This document shows positions 1 to 9,607 of a stretch of 64,000 nt of DNA, piece by piece. The notes under the pieces are model-generated. The model did not search any database, was not told the DNA's origin, and saw nothing but the letters and a program-made list of their open reading frames with translations. The DNA lies in assembly GCA_963769435.1 (NCBI GenBank), contig CAVYLN010000001.1:248001-312000 (forward strand), given 5' to 3'. This DNA comes from JADKAV01 sp963769435 (lineage in GTDB: Bacteria; Actinomycetota; Actinomycetes; S36-B12; UBA10799). Each line of letters starts with the position of its first letter. Position 1 is the stretch's first letter. The translations under genes and the position numbers were made by a program.

Positions 1-135
1 TCGAGGATCTCTCCGGCGAACCGGCTTTCGGAGGCTGCTCTCGCCACCCAGCCCGGGCAGCGACTTCCACCTCCCGGGCAGCCCGCGAGGGGCCCAATGC
101 AGGTCGGGCAGATGCATTTCTCGCCAATCGACCAT
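1..135 (-). CDS. Unidentified protein, 5' end only (runs off the window)
   Basis: An open frame of 45 codons begins at an ATG read leftwards from 135 and stays open to the window edge. It begins MVDWREMHLPDLHW and is rich in Trp, Arg and Pro. A strong Shine-Dalgarno AGGAGG (complement of 142-147) lies 6 nt upstream, which is the main reason to believe it. It is divergent from the P450 gene, leaving about 56 bp between the two starts. I do not recognise the family, and 45 residues are too few for a function. It could also be chance, since stop codons are rare in GC-rich DNA. Confidence 0.4.
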   Translation of the reverse strand, partial: MVDWREMHLPDLHWAPRGLPGRWKSLPGLGGESSLRKPVRRRDPR

Positions 136-179
136 GGGGAACCTCCTGCTGCGGTGATGGGATCCTCGGACCTGCGAGG

Positions 180-185
180 CAGACT
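180..185 (+). promoter_or_regulatory. -10 element of a leaderless P450 transcript
   Basis: CAGACT ends 6 nt before the ATG at 192. There is no Shine-Dalgarno in between. The same layout recurs at many starts in this window. No convincing -35 is visible. Confidence 0.45.
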
Positions 186-191
186 ACATAC

Positions 192-1618
192 ATGGCCAGC
201 ACTGTCACCGAACGCACCGAACACGCCCGCGCCCTCGTGCGCTCAATGCGCGTGACGCAACCCTCCGTTCCCCGTCCCCCGGGTCCCAACGGCGTTCGGG
301 CGATGCTGACCATGATGGCCGGCAGGCGGGCACCGCACGAGTTCTTCGAGGGGCTCTCGGACAGGCATCAGCCAGTGGTCCACGTCGCGCTCGCCGGCGA
401 GCACGTCCATGTGCTGTTCTCCCCGGAGGCGATCTGGGACGTCTTCGTCACGAACGGCCGGCACACGCGCAAGAGCCGTGGACTCATCCTGACCCGACCC
501 CTGCTCGGCGACGGGCTGCTGACCGCGGACGGCGCCACCCACCTGCGCCATCGGCGGGCCATCCAACCGCTCTTCCACAACAAGCGGATCGATGGCTACG
601 TCGGTCAGATGGTCGCGGCCAGCGCCACGACCAGCAGATCGTGGCGCGACGGAGCACCGGATCGACCTGACCCAGGCCATGTCCGAACTCACGCTGGATG
701 TGATCGGGCGAACGATCTTCGGGCTCGATCTCAGGTCCGAGGCCCAGGGGATGGCGCAGGCACTGAACACGGTCCTGGAGGGCTTCGCCCACGGGATCGG
801 ACCGCTGGCCTCGCCCCTCTCGCGGGTCCCCACGGCCAGGCGTCAGCGCGAGATCGAGGCGATCCAGGATCTCGATGGGATCGTCGACGACATGATCGCG
901 GCCCGCATCGAGGCGATCGAACAGGGCCACGTGGGCAGTGACCTGCTCACCATGCTGCTGACGTCGACCGACGACGAGGGCCAACCGTCCTTCACCGCCC
1001 AGGAGGTCAGGGACGAAGCCATGACTCTGGTACTGGCCGGCCACGAGACAACCGCATTGACGCTGACCTGGACATGGCATCTGCTGTCGTCGAATCCGCA
1101 GTGGCGGGCGTGGGTCGAAGACGAGGTGGACGCACTCGGCGACGAGCCGGTTCAGGCCGACGACCTTCCCCGGCTACCCAGAACCCATGCGGTCATCGCT
1201 GAGTCGATGCGCCTGCATCCCCCGGCGTGGATCATCGGCCGATGGCTCGACACCGACCTGCGGGTCGGCGGCTGGGACCTGCCGCGAGGCAGCGTGGTGC
1301 TCGCCTCGCAGTACGCGATGCACCGCGACCGGCGGTTCTGGCCGCATGCTGACGCAGTTCCGGCCGGATCGCTGGTTGCGTGAGGGGCGTTTCGACGAAC
1401 GGGCACCGCGGGTGCCCCGCGGGGTCTGGTTCCCATTCGGCTTCGGAACCCGTCGCTGCATCGGCGAGCATTTCGCGTGGACGGAAGCCGTGGTGTTGTT
1501 GGCGTCGCTCGCGCGCAAGTGGCGTCTGGACGTCGACGTGCCGCCGAATCCGCCGATGATGTCGGCGATCACGCTGCGGCCCGATGTCCCGATGCCGACT
1601 GTCGTCAGGGCCCGTTGA
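192..1618 (+). CDS. Cytochrome P450 (two frame breaks)
   Basis: Heme-thiolate monooxygenase, about 474 residues once two extra bases are removed (near 657-660, CCGG context, and near 1351-1355). The I-helix oxygen-binding motif AGHETT is at about 1038-1055, the K-helix ExxR as ESMR near 1201, and the heme-ligand loop FGFGTRRCIG with its cysteine near 1455. The N-terminus has no membrane anchor, so the protein is probably soluble and depends on separate ferredoxin and reductase, which are not in the window. The substrate cannot be told. The ATG at 192 is chosen because a -10-like hexamer ends 6 nt upstream. The stop TGA abuts the GTG of the next gene, so the two may be co-transcribed. The breaks are more likely sequencing error than decay, because every motif is intact. 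Confidence 0.85.
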
Positions 1619-2325
1619 GTGGACCCGCATCTGGAATGGTGGCGTTCGGTCGGCGACGGCGACGAGCCGCACGATCCGATCCTCGTGATGGTCGTCGCCG
1701 ACGACCCGGACGCGGTGTCGGCCCTGCCGGTGGACCACGGATCCCGCTGGCGCGAGCGGACTCGGGCCGGGAAGACGGCCACCGCGCGTGTCGCCGAGCA
1801 TCTTGGCGTCCCGATCCACTTCGCCGACACCGATGAACTCCCCACCGGACACGACCTGATCCTGCTCGGCGAGGTGGGCCGCGGCATGACGTCCCTGGCC
1901 TCACAGGTCGCCTGTACCCACCTCAACGCGGAGCCGCAGACGGTGGTGGGTTTCGGCAGCGGCATCTCCGACATCGAATGGATGCGCAAGGTGTCCGCGG
2001 TTCGGGACCGGTGCCTACTCCGGCCTTGGAGCTACCGGGCATCCCCGCCCCGGTCGCACGGATGGCAGCCCTGCTGACGGCCGCCGCTGACGCGGGTCTG
2101 CCCGTACTGATGGACGGGTCGGTCAGCGCAGCGGGCGCGATCGTGGCCGAACGTCGCCCATCCGTGCAGGCCGCGGTCCTCGGAGACGAGCCGGCTCAGC
2201 GCATGCTGCTGGACCATCTGGACGTCGGCCCGTGGGGTGCCGGCGGCATCGGACCCGGTCAGGGGCTGGGAGCACTGTGCGGGCTGGCGATGCTGCGGCT
2301 CGCCCTGCTAGCCGCGGACGTGTGA
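1619..2325 (+). CDS. Short CobT-like nicotinate-nucleotide phosphoribosyltransferase homologue
   Basis: About 234 residues against roughly 340-360 for normal CobT, which transfers phosphoribose to dimethylbenzimidazole in cobalamin assembly. Visible matches are GEVGRGMTS (CobT usually GEMGIGNTT), VVGFGSGISD and RKVSAVRD (usually VVGRGTGIDD and RKV), and the C-terminal GQGLGA where CobT has GEGTGA. The catalytic glutamate of that last motif therefore appears as glutamine, and the usual N-terminal part is missing. One frame break lies near 2003-2012 in a CCGG context (two extra bases or one lost). The start GTG directly abuts the P450 stop. The 3' end overlaps convergent gcvT by 18 bp. It may be a non-catalytic or altered-specificity paralogue. 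I am confident of the family, not of the activity. Confidence 0.6.
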
Positions 2326-3368
2326 CGGCACGAACGGGGGCTTGACCACCTCTGCGGCCAGGCGCCGGCCCCGGACCTCGATCTCGACGGTGTCGCCCGG
2401 CGAGACCCCCGAGTCCAGCCGCGCCAGCGCGATGCCTGTGCGCAAGGTGGGCGAGAAGGTTCCGCTCGTGGTCCGGCCAACTGCCAGGTCCCCCGCGAAG
2501 ACGTCCATGTCCGCCCGCGGAATCCCGCGGTCGATCATCCTCAGCCCCAGGATCCGGTGACCCGTCGGGTGTGGCCAGATAGGCGTCCCTGCCAGGGAAG
2601 TCCCCTTTGTCCGTGACCACCGCCCACCCGACCGACGACCACCGAGCGGGCACCGATTCGGACAACTCGTGTCCGTGCAACGCATACCCCATCTCGGTGC
2701 GCAGGGTGTCACGAGCGCCGAGACCGCACGGCTGGGCGCCCTGCTCGACAACGGCATCCCAGACGTGCCCGGCCGATTCGGCATCGACCAACAACTCCAC
2801 CCCACGTTCTCCGGTGTAGCCGGTCCGGCACACAGTGGCGGGCACCGACGCCACTGTCGCAGTGGTGAAGGACATGTAGTCGAGATCCGGCACCCCGAGA
2901 GCCGCGACCAGCGCATCGGAGTCAGGCCCCTGGACTGCGATGACGGCCGTCGTGCGAGTGATGTCCTCGACCGAGAGACCTGCTCCGGACACCGCTTCGT
3001 GCGACCGCAGCGCAGTTGGCGGCGTTGGGCACGAGCAGGAACTCGCTGTCGGCGGCACGGTAGACGATCAGGTCGTCGACCACGGTACCGGTCGGGGTGA
3101 GCAGAAGGGTGTACTGCGCCTCACCGTCGCGAATGCGGGTGAGGTCGTTGCTCAGCACTGCGTTGAGCCGCGGCAGCGCACCGGACACCGAGAGCGTCCC
3201 GAGATGGGACACGTCGAAAACTCCGACCTTCTCGCGCACCGCCGTGTGCTCTGCGATGACCCCTTCGTACTCCAGGGGCATCGACCACCCGGCGAAGTCA
3301 GCGAACTTGGCTCCGGCCGTCACGTGCCGGTCGTGCAGCGGAGAGATGAGCGATTCTGTCGTGGACAC
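2308..3368 (-). CDS. gcvT: Aminomethyltransferase, glycine cleavage T protein (two frame breaks)
   Basis: T protein of the glycine cleavage system. It moves the aminomethyl group from lipoyl-H protein to tetrahydrofolate. About 352 residues after removing two extra bases (near 2998-3008 and 2564-2572). Recognisable segments are GAKFADFAGWSMPLEYEGV, the HTAVREKVGVFDVSHLG region, AVIAVQGP, CRTGYTGERGVELL, LGARDTLRTEMGYALHG and a C-terminal barrel with RTGIALARLD. The GTG at 3368 is supported by TAGCGT ending 6 nt upstream. gcvP and gcvH are not here. The neighbourhood holds other lipoyl-linked genes (lpd, E2, lipB, lipA), which fits. The short spacing after LLVPNAAN may reflect the first break rather than a real deletion. 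Confidence 0.88.
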
Positions 3369-3374
3369 GTGCCC

Positions 3375-3380
3375 ACGCTA
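3375..3380 (-). promoter_or_regulatory. -10 element of leaderless gcvT
   Basis: TAGCGT on the minus strand ends 6 nt before the GTG at 3368, with no Shine-Dalgarno between. It supports this start codon. Confidence 0.5.
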
Positions 3381-3425
3381 TCCCGACCTCGAGCCGTAGA
3401 GTTGGCGCGAGGCGAGGAGGTCCCC

Positions 3426-4892
3426 GTGACAACACTTCGGATCAGTGACGCAGATGTCACCGCAACCCGGGCGCAGGCCCTTGTGGTGGGAGTCGCGAAG
3501 AACGACGAGCTGCGGATCGTGAGTGGTGCACTGCCGGCGAACGTTCGCCGGAGCATTCTGCGGGACCTGACGCGGATCGGATGTGATGCCACGGTCGGCC
3601 AGACCTGGCGGATCCCCGCCCCGGCCACCCTGGTGGCCGACTCCGTGATCGCAGTCGGCACCGTGGGGAAGCCCGATGTGGGCGAGCTGCGCGAGGCGGC
3701 GGGCGCGGCCGTGCGAAGTGCCGGCGCGGTGAAGATCGTCGCCGTGGCGCTGCCCAGCACCAACCAGCAGTCGCTGTCCGCTGTGTGCGAGGGCGCCCTG
3801 CTGGGAGCACACGTGCCGTTGCGCGTCAGCGGCAAGCAACCGACCGAGGCGCCCGGCACGATCATCGTCGCGACGACGGCCCCCCGCTCCGTGCGCACCG
3901 CGACGAAGCGCAACGCGGTGGCCGACGTGAAGGCGACGGCGTTGGCTCGCGACCTCGTCAACGAACCCCCGGTGCGGCTGACCCCCGCTGCGTTCGCGAC
4001 CACCGCCAAGAAGCAACTCAAGGGCCTGCCGGTGAAGGTCACGGTGTGGGATCCGGAACGCCTGGCGAAGGAGTCGATGGGGGGCATCGTGGGCGTGGGA
4101 CAGGGTTCGGCGAACCCGCCGCGGCTCATCCACCTCGAGTACACCCCCAAGGACGCCTCCGGACACCTGGCCTTCGTGGGCAAGGGCATCACCTTCGACT
4201 CGGGCGGCCTCTCACTCAAACCCGCCAAGGCGATGGAGACCATGAAATGCGACATGGCCGGGGCAGCCGCGGTGCTCGCCGCAACGAAGACGATCGCCGA
4301 ACTCGGACTGCCGGTGCGGATCAGCGCGTATCTTGCGTGCGCGGAGAACATGCCAAGCGGCACCGCCCAACGGCCGGGGGACGTCATCACGATGCGCGAC
4401 GGCACCACCGTCGAGGTGCTCAACACCGACGCGGAGGGGCGCTTGGTGATGGCTGACGCCATCGTGCTCGCCGCCGAGGGACGACCCGATGCGATCATCG
4501 ACGTCGCGACCCTCACAGGAGCCCAGATGATCGCGCTCGGCACGCACGTCGCCGCGGTCATGGCCAACGATGACTCGCTGTCCGAGCGAGTGCGCACATC
4601 AGGTGAGTCGGTGGGTGAGCGCTTCTGGCCGATGCCTCTGCCGGAGGCGCTGCGCGCCGGACTGAAGTCACGCGTGGCCGACCTGAAGAACATCGGCGAG
4701 CCGATGGGCGGAATGCTCATCGCCGGCCTGTTCCTGAAGGCGTTCGTTCCCGACGAGCAGCCCTGGGCGCATCTGGACATCGCGGGACCGGCATGGAACG
4801 ACTCCAGCGCCCATGGCTTCACTCCCGCTGGTGGTACCGGCTTCGCGGCCCGGACCCTGATCGCGCTGGCGCGCTCAGGGGGTACGGTCTGA
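3426..4892 (+). CDS. pepA: Leucyl aminopeptidase (M17)
   Basis: Cytosolic M17 metallo-aminopeptidase that removes N-terminal residues from peptides, 488 residues, intact. The C-terminal catalytic domain shows GKGITFDSGGLSLKP with its metal-binding Lys and Asp, MKCDMAGAAAV, and the signature NTDAEGRLVMADAI. The N-terminal half is the variable M17 N domain. The GTG at 3426 is preferred over in-frame upstream codons because AGGAGG sits 5-6 nt before it. The frame stays open far upstream, but that stretch is opposite gcvT and lacks family similarity. The gene is divergent from gcvT with 57 bp between starts, and 178 bp precede lpd. Confidence 0.92.
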   Translation: MTTLRISDADVTATRAQALVVGVAKNDELRIVSGALPANVRRSILRDLTRIGCDATVGQTWRIPAPATLVADSVIAVGTVGKPDVGELREAAGAAVRSAGAVKIVAVALPSTNQQSLSAVCEGALLGAHVPLRVSGKQPTEAPGTIIVATTAPRSVRTATKRNAVADVKATALARDLVNEPPVRLTPAAFATTAKKQLKGLPVKVTVWDPERLAKESMGGIVGVGQGSANPPRLIHLEYTPKDASGHLAFVGKGITFDSGGLSLKPAKAMETMKCDMAGAAAVLAATKTIAELGLPVRISAYLACAENMPSGTAQRPGDVITMRDGTTVEVLNTDAEGRLVMADAIVLAAEGRPDAIIDVATLTGAQMIALGTHVAAVMANDDSLSERVRTSGESVGERFWPMPLPEALRAGLKSRVADLKNIGEPMGGMLIAGLFLKAFVPDEQPWAHLDIAGPAWNDSSAHGFTPAGGTGFAARTLIALARSGGTV

Positions 4893-5024
4893 GGACTCGG
4901 GCTTCTGTCAAGTGCCCGGCGACGCCGACGCCGTTGCCAACTGCGGAGCACGTCCAACGACGCGGGCTTGAGCGGAGTTGGCACAGGTGGAGACGATACG
5001 AAAGAATCTCGGGTAGCCCCCGGC

Positions 5025-5047
5025 CCGCATCTGCTGAGAGGATGCGG
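5025..5047 (+). other. Hairpin in the lpd upstream region
   Basis: CCGCATC (5025-5031) and GATGCGG (5041-5047) form a perfect 7-bp stem with a 9-nt loop, 24 nt before the lpd start. No T-run follows, so it is more likely a leader structure than a terminator. The rest of the 178-bp gap (4893-5070) shows no clear promoter. Confidence 0.35.
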
Positions 5048-5070
5048 AAGGTTACGACTAGAGGAGAAAC

Positions 5071-6442
5071 GTGTCCGAGGACCTGTTCGACATAGTGATT
5101 CTGGGCGGCGGCAGCGGGGGCTATGCGTGCGCACTGCGCGCGTCGCAACTCGGCAAGAAGGTCGCTCTGATCGAGGAGGACAAACTCGGGGGTACCTGTC
5201 TGCACCGGGGGTGCATCCCGACCAAGGCACTCCTGCACGCCGCGGAGGTCGCCGACTCCACCAGGGAGAGTGCGAGTTTCGGAGTCCAGGCGACGCTGCA
5301 GGGCATCGACATGCCCGCCGTCAACAAGTACAAGGAATCAGTCGTCAGCCGTCTCTACAAAGGCCTGCAGGGACTGGTGAAGAGCCGGGCGGTCACGTAT
5401 GTCACGGGCACCGGGAAGTTGGTGGCGCAAGGACGCGGTGGAGGTGGGTGGACAGACCTACCGTGGCAAAGCGGTGGTGCTGGCCACCGGATCGTACGCG
5501 CGATCGCTGCCCGGTCTGGACATCGGTGGCCGCATCATGACCAGCGACCAGGCGCTGCAGATGGACTGGGTCCCGGACAGCGCGATCGTGCTCGGGGGCG
5601 GAGTCATCGGAGTCGAATTCGCGAGCGTCTGGAAGTCCTTCGGGACCGACGTGACGATCGTCGAGGCCCTGCCCCACCTGGTGCCCGCAGAGGACGAAGC
5701 CTGTTCGAAGGCGCTGGAGCGTGCGTTCCGCAAGCGCAAGATCACGTTCCACACCGGAGTTCGCTTCACCTCCGCGACGCAGAACGACGACGCAGTGACG
5801 GTCACCCTCGAGGACGGCAAGTCGATAACCGCTGACGTGCTGCTCGTCGCGGTCGGTCGTGGCCCGCGCACCAGTGACATCGGGTACGAGGAGAACGGTG
5901 TCACGCTCGACCGCGGGTTCGTACCGGTCGACCAGAACCTGCAGACCAACGTCCCCGGCGTCTACGCCGTCGGTGACATCGTCCCCGGCCTGCAGTTGGC
6001 GCATCGCGGCTTCGGACAGGGCATCTACCTCGCCGAACACCTGGCCGGACTCAACCCCGCCCCGATCGACGAGGCCGGCATCCCACGGGTCACCTACTGC
6101 GAACCGGAGGTCGCCTCGGTCGGGTACACCGAGGCGGAGGCCAAGGCCAAGTTCGGCGAGATCGAGGCCTACGAGTACAACCTCGGAGGCAACGGCAAGA
6201 GCCAGATCCTCGCGACGGCCGGCTTCATCAAACTGGTGCGCCAGAAGGACGGCCCCGTCGTGGGCGTGCACATGGTGGGCAGCCGCGTGGGCGAACTCAT
6301 CGGTGAGGGCCAGTTGATCTACAACTGGGAGGCCTACCCGGAGGACGTGGCCGCACTGGTCCATGCGCACCCGACGCAGAACGAGGCGATGGGCGAGGCC
6401 CACCTCGCGCTCGCCGGCAAACCCCTTCACGCGCACGCCTGA
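5071..6442 (+). CDS. lpdA: Dihydrolipoyl dehydrogenase, E3 (one frame break)
   Basis: FAD/NAD-dependent E3 subunit that reoxidises dihydrolipoamide on E2 or H protein. About 456 residues after removing one extra base near 5425-5429. The FAD-binding motif GGGSGGYACA is at residues 11-20, the redox disulfide GGTCLHRGCIPTKA at about 40-53, the NAD-binding GGGVIGVEFAS in the middle, a second FAD contact YAVGDIVPG, and the C-terminal catalytic dyad HAHPTQNE. The GTG at 5071 has GAGGAG 5 nt upstream. The E2 gene starts 15 nt after the stop with its own AAGGAG, so the two form an E3-E2 operon. Confidence 0.92.
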
Positions 6443-6457
6443 CCCCAAGGAGACAAC

Positions 6458-8136
6458 ATGGCGACGTCGGTCACGATGCCCCAACTCGGTGAGAGTGTCA
6501 CCGAAGGTACGGTCACCCGGTGGCTCAAGCAGGTCGGAGACGAAGTCGCCGCTGACGAGCCCTTGCTGGAGGTGAGCACGGACAAGGTCGACACCGAGAT
6601 CCCCTCCCCCGCCAGCGGAGTCCTGACCGAGATCAAGGCCGGCGAGGACGATGTGGTGGAAGTCGGCGGCGAACTCGCGGTCATCGCGGACGCGTCGGAA
6701 TCCGCGGCGCCCGCTTCCTCCCCGCAGGCCGCGCCGGAGGCAGCGCCTTCCCCCGAGACCGCCGCAACGCCCCCGCCGGTTGCCGAACCGGCGCCGACCC
6801 CGGCACCCGCCCCCGACGGCAGGCCCCGCCGGTGGCACACAGGTTGAGCTGCCCGCGCTGGGCGAGAGTGTCACCGAGGGCACCGTCACCCGCTGGCTCA
6901 AGCACGTCGGCGATGAGGTCGCCGTCGATGAGCCGCTGCTGGAGGTGAGCACGGACAAGGTCGACACCGAGATTCCCTCCCCTGTCGCTGGCGTGCTCTC
7001 GGAGATCCGAGTCAACGAGGACGAGACGGTGGAGGTGGGGTCCGTGCTGGCCGTGATCGGCTCGGCTGGTGGTTCCCCAGCAGCGGCACCCGCGCCGGAA
7101 CAGCCGGAGCCGCCACAGGCGGCGGCGCCCGCCTCGGAGCCTGCCGCACCGCAGGCCGAACCCGCCCCCGTGGCACAGGACAGCGCGACCACCACTCCCG
7201 CGGCCGAAGGGGTCTACGTGACACCCATCGTCCGGAAACTGGCCAACGAGAAAGGCGTGGACCTGTCCACCCTCAGTGGGTCCGGCGTCGGCGGCCGCAT
7301 CCGCAAGCAGGACGTTCTGGCGGCCGCAGCGGCCAAGAGCCAGACTCCTGCCGCGGCACCGGCGCAGACCAGCACACCTGCTCCTCCGAAGGCCAGTGCA
7401 CCCGCACCGCAGCAGCACCTCCGGGGACGCACCGAGCCCATGAGCCGCCTGCGCAAGGTCATCGCCACCCGCATGGTGGAGTCACTGTCCATCTCGGCGC
7501 AACTGACCACCGTGCTGGAGGTCGACATGACACGGATCGCCGTCCTGCGGACCCGGGTGAAGGACGACTTCCTCGCGCGCGAGGGCGTGAAGTTGTCGTA
7601 CATGCCGTTCTTCGCCAAGGCCACCTGTGAGGCACTCAAGGCCTTCCCCAACGTCAATGCGTCGATGGACATGGAGGCGGGCACGGTCACCTACCACGAC
7701 GGTGAGCATCTCGGAGTGGCGGTCGACACCGAACGGGGACTGTTGGTACCGGTCATCCGCAACGCGGGCGACCTGAACATCGCGGGCCTGGCACGTAAGA
7801 TCGCCGACCTCGCCGAGCGCACGCGCACCAATCGGGTCAGTCCGGACGAACTGTCCGGTGGCACCTTCACACTGACCAACACCGGGAGCCGAGGGGCCCT
7901 GTTCGACACCCCCATCATCAACCAGCCGCAGGTGGGGATCCTAGGGACCGGGGCGGTTGTCAAGCGTCCGGTCGTGGTGACCGACGACCTCGGCAACGGA
8001 CACGATCGCGGTCCGCAACATGGTGTTCCTGGCCCTGACCTATGACCACCGTCTCGTCGACGGGGCTGACGCGGCCAGGTTCCTGGCCCTCATCAAGGAC
8101 CGTTTGGAGGGTGGCGACTTCGAGGCCGATCTGTAG
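6458..8136 (+). CDS. sucB: Dihydrolipoyl acyltransferase E2 with two lipoyl domains (two frame breaks)
   Basis: E2 core of a 2-oxoacid dehydrogenase complex, about 558 residues after removing extra bases near 6810-6836 and 7997-8000. Order: lipoyl domain 1 (residues 1-76), an Ala/Pro linker, lipoyl domain 2 (from about 6845) nearly identical to the first, each carrying EVSTDKVDTEIPSP with the lipoylated Lys, another Ala/Pro linker, a peripheral subunit-binding domain (VTPIVRKLANEKGVDL, GVGGRIRKQDVL), then the catalytic acyltransferase domain ending with TYDHRLVDGADAARF, which has the active His and Asp. Actinobacterial E2s with this layout serve pyruvate and/or 2-oxoglutarate dehydrogenase, so SucB versus PDH E2 is not settled. 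No E1 gene is in view. Confidence 0.88.
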
Positions 8137-8172
8137 GGCCCGGGTCCTGGTTGCAGAACACCGCCGGTCCGA

Positions 8173-8178
8173 CAGACT
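8173..8178 (+). promoter_or_regulatory. -10 element, leaderless epimerase gene
   Basis: CAGACT ends 6 nt before the ATG at 8185 with no Shine-Dalgarno in between. Confidence 0.45.
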
Positions 8179-8184
8179 GGACAC

Positions 8185-9073
8185 ATGCGGGTAGGGATAA
8201 CGGGCGCGTCGGGACTCATCGGTTCGGCGTTGGCCGCGGAGTTGACTCGCCGCGGTGACGAGATCGTACGGTTCGTCCGCCGTCCCACGAGCGCGTCGGA
8301 CGAGATCACATGGGCCCCGGGCGAGACTCTGGATCCTGCCGCGCTCTCGGGCCTGGACGCAGTCGTACACCTGGCCGGCGCCGGGGTCGGCGACAAGCGC
8401 TGGACCGACGAGTACAAGCGGATCATTCTGCGCAGCCGGGTCGACGGCACCAGGACGATCGCGACCGCCATGGCCGACAGCTGCACCGAACGGACCGGGG
8501 ATCCTGGTGTGCGGGTCCGCCATCGGCTACTACGGAGACACCGGCGACCGACTCACCGATGAGAACGGACGCCGCGGCGCGGGATTCCTCGCCGGCGTGG
8601 TCGAGAACTGGGAAGCGGCCGCCCAACCGGCGGTCGAAGCCGGGATCAGGGTCGCCTTCGCCCGCACCGGCCTGGTCGTCTCCTCCAAGGGAGGCGCCTG
8701 GCAGAAACTCTTCCCGATATTCAAAGCGGGAATCGGCGGGAAGCTCGGATCGGGTCGTCAGTACTGGTCGGCGATCTCCCTGACCGACGAGGTCAGGGCG
8801 TTGTGCTGGCTGCTCGACCACGACATCAGCGGGGTCGTCAACCTGGTCGGGCCGCAACCTGTGACCAACGCGGCGGTCACGAAGGCGATGGGCGAGATCC
8901 TGCACCGACCGGCAGTTCTGCCGGTTCCGGCGTTCGCGCTCAAAGTGGTCCTCGGGGAGTTCGCCGAAGACACCCTGGCCAGCCAGCGGATCGTGCCGTC
9001 GGTCCTCACGGATTCCGGGTTCATCTGGAGACACCCGCACATCGCGGACATGATCCAGGCGGCACGCACCTGA
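8185..9073 (+). CDS. TIGR01777-family SDR epimerase (one frame break)
   Basis: NAD(P)-dependent nucleotide-sugar-epimerase-like protein of the atypical SDR family TIGR01777, about 295 residues once one extra G near 8494-8500 (CCGGGG) is removed. The N-terminal Rossmann motif is GITGASGLIGSALAAEL. The family segments are VVHLAGAGVGDKRWTDEYKR, SAIGYYGDTGD and RTGLVVSSKGGAWQKLFP, and the C-terminal DUF1731-like tail is PVPAFALKVVLGEFAEDTL. The substrate is unknown throughout this family. Its place between E2 and lipB is common in actinobacteria, which hints at an envelope or cofactor-linked housekeeping role but proves none. Confidence 0.85.
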
Positions 9074-9093
9074 GGCATGCGACCCTGCCACCC

Positions 9094-9517
9094 CTAACCC
9101 ACCATGGACTCGCAGTACATGAAGTCGGCCGTCATGTCGGCCAGTTGCAGAAGGTCCCCCTGCTGACGCCAGGCGATCCGCAGATCGCTTGCGCCCCGGG
9201 TCGACGGGTGACCGCGGAACGGGTCGTCGAGGTCCCACCGCCGATCCCAAGTCGGTCAGAACGACCCTGCCTCGTGCGTCGAGTCCGAGTGCGGATCTGA
9301 GATCACCGACCCACAACCCGGCAGCGTGCACCGCCCCGACAGCCTCACCCACGCCACCGCAGTACGCAGGACAAGGTCCGGGGTCCCCGTGGTGCAGGGC
9401 GATCCGGGAACGGCGGAACGCCACGGCCAGCAGCGGACGGAGGTGGCTGTGGCGCACCGGCAACAGCATCTGCAGAAGTCGATGGACGCGGGGGTCGGAC
9501 GTGATGGTTTCGGCCAT
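9094..9517 (-). CDS. Small degenerate kinase-like protein (one frame break)
   Basis: About 140 residues after removing one extra G near 9233-9235. The stretch AVGAVHAAGLWVGDLRSALG followed by RGRVVLTDLGSAVDLDDPF resembles the catalytic loop and DFG region of small kinase-fold proteins (HxxGxxHGDLRxxN, then V-L-x-D-L-G). The usual catalytic HGD is reduced to VGD and no ATP-binding N-lobe is present. The C-terminus ends ADMTADFMYCESMVG. It is divergent from lipB with 90 bp between starts and converges on the epimerase gene. I read it as a kinase-derived fragment or pseudokinase of unknown role. The coherent frame on both sides of the break and its regular position argue it is a real gene. Confidence 0.5.
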
Positions 9518-9596
9518 GTCCCCAGACTGCCCCCGATGCCGGCCCCCGCCCTGGTTGTCCACACCCGACGACGGGCGATGGACAGCCGGGCATGCG

Positions 9597-9602
9597 TACC
9601 CT
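9597..9602 (+). promoter_or_regulatory. -10 element, lipB
   Basis: TACCCT ends 5 nt before the GTG at 9608. No Shine-Dalgarno separates them. Confidence 0.4.
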
Positions 9603-9607
9603 GGAGT

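Noticed and set aside
192..2325. Cobalamin synthesis operon
   Set aside because: Only one partial CobT-like gene is present, beside a P450; no other cob gene is in view.
5402..7195. Long open frame on the minus strand opposite lpd and the E2 gene
   Set aside because: It is a GC-rich shadow: low-complexity Gly/Ser/Ala composition and no family similarity, while the plus strand encodes clear E3 and E2.
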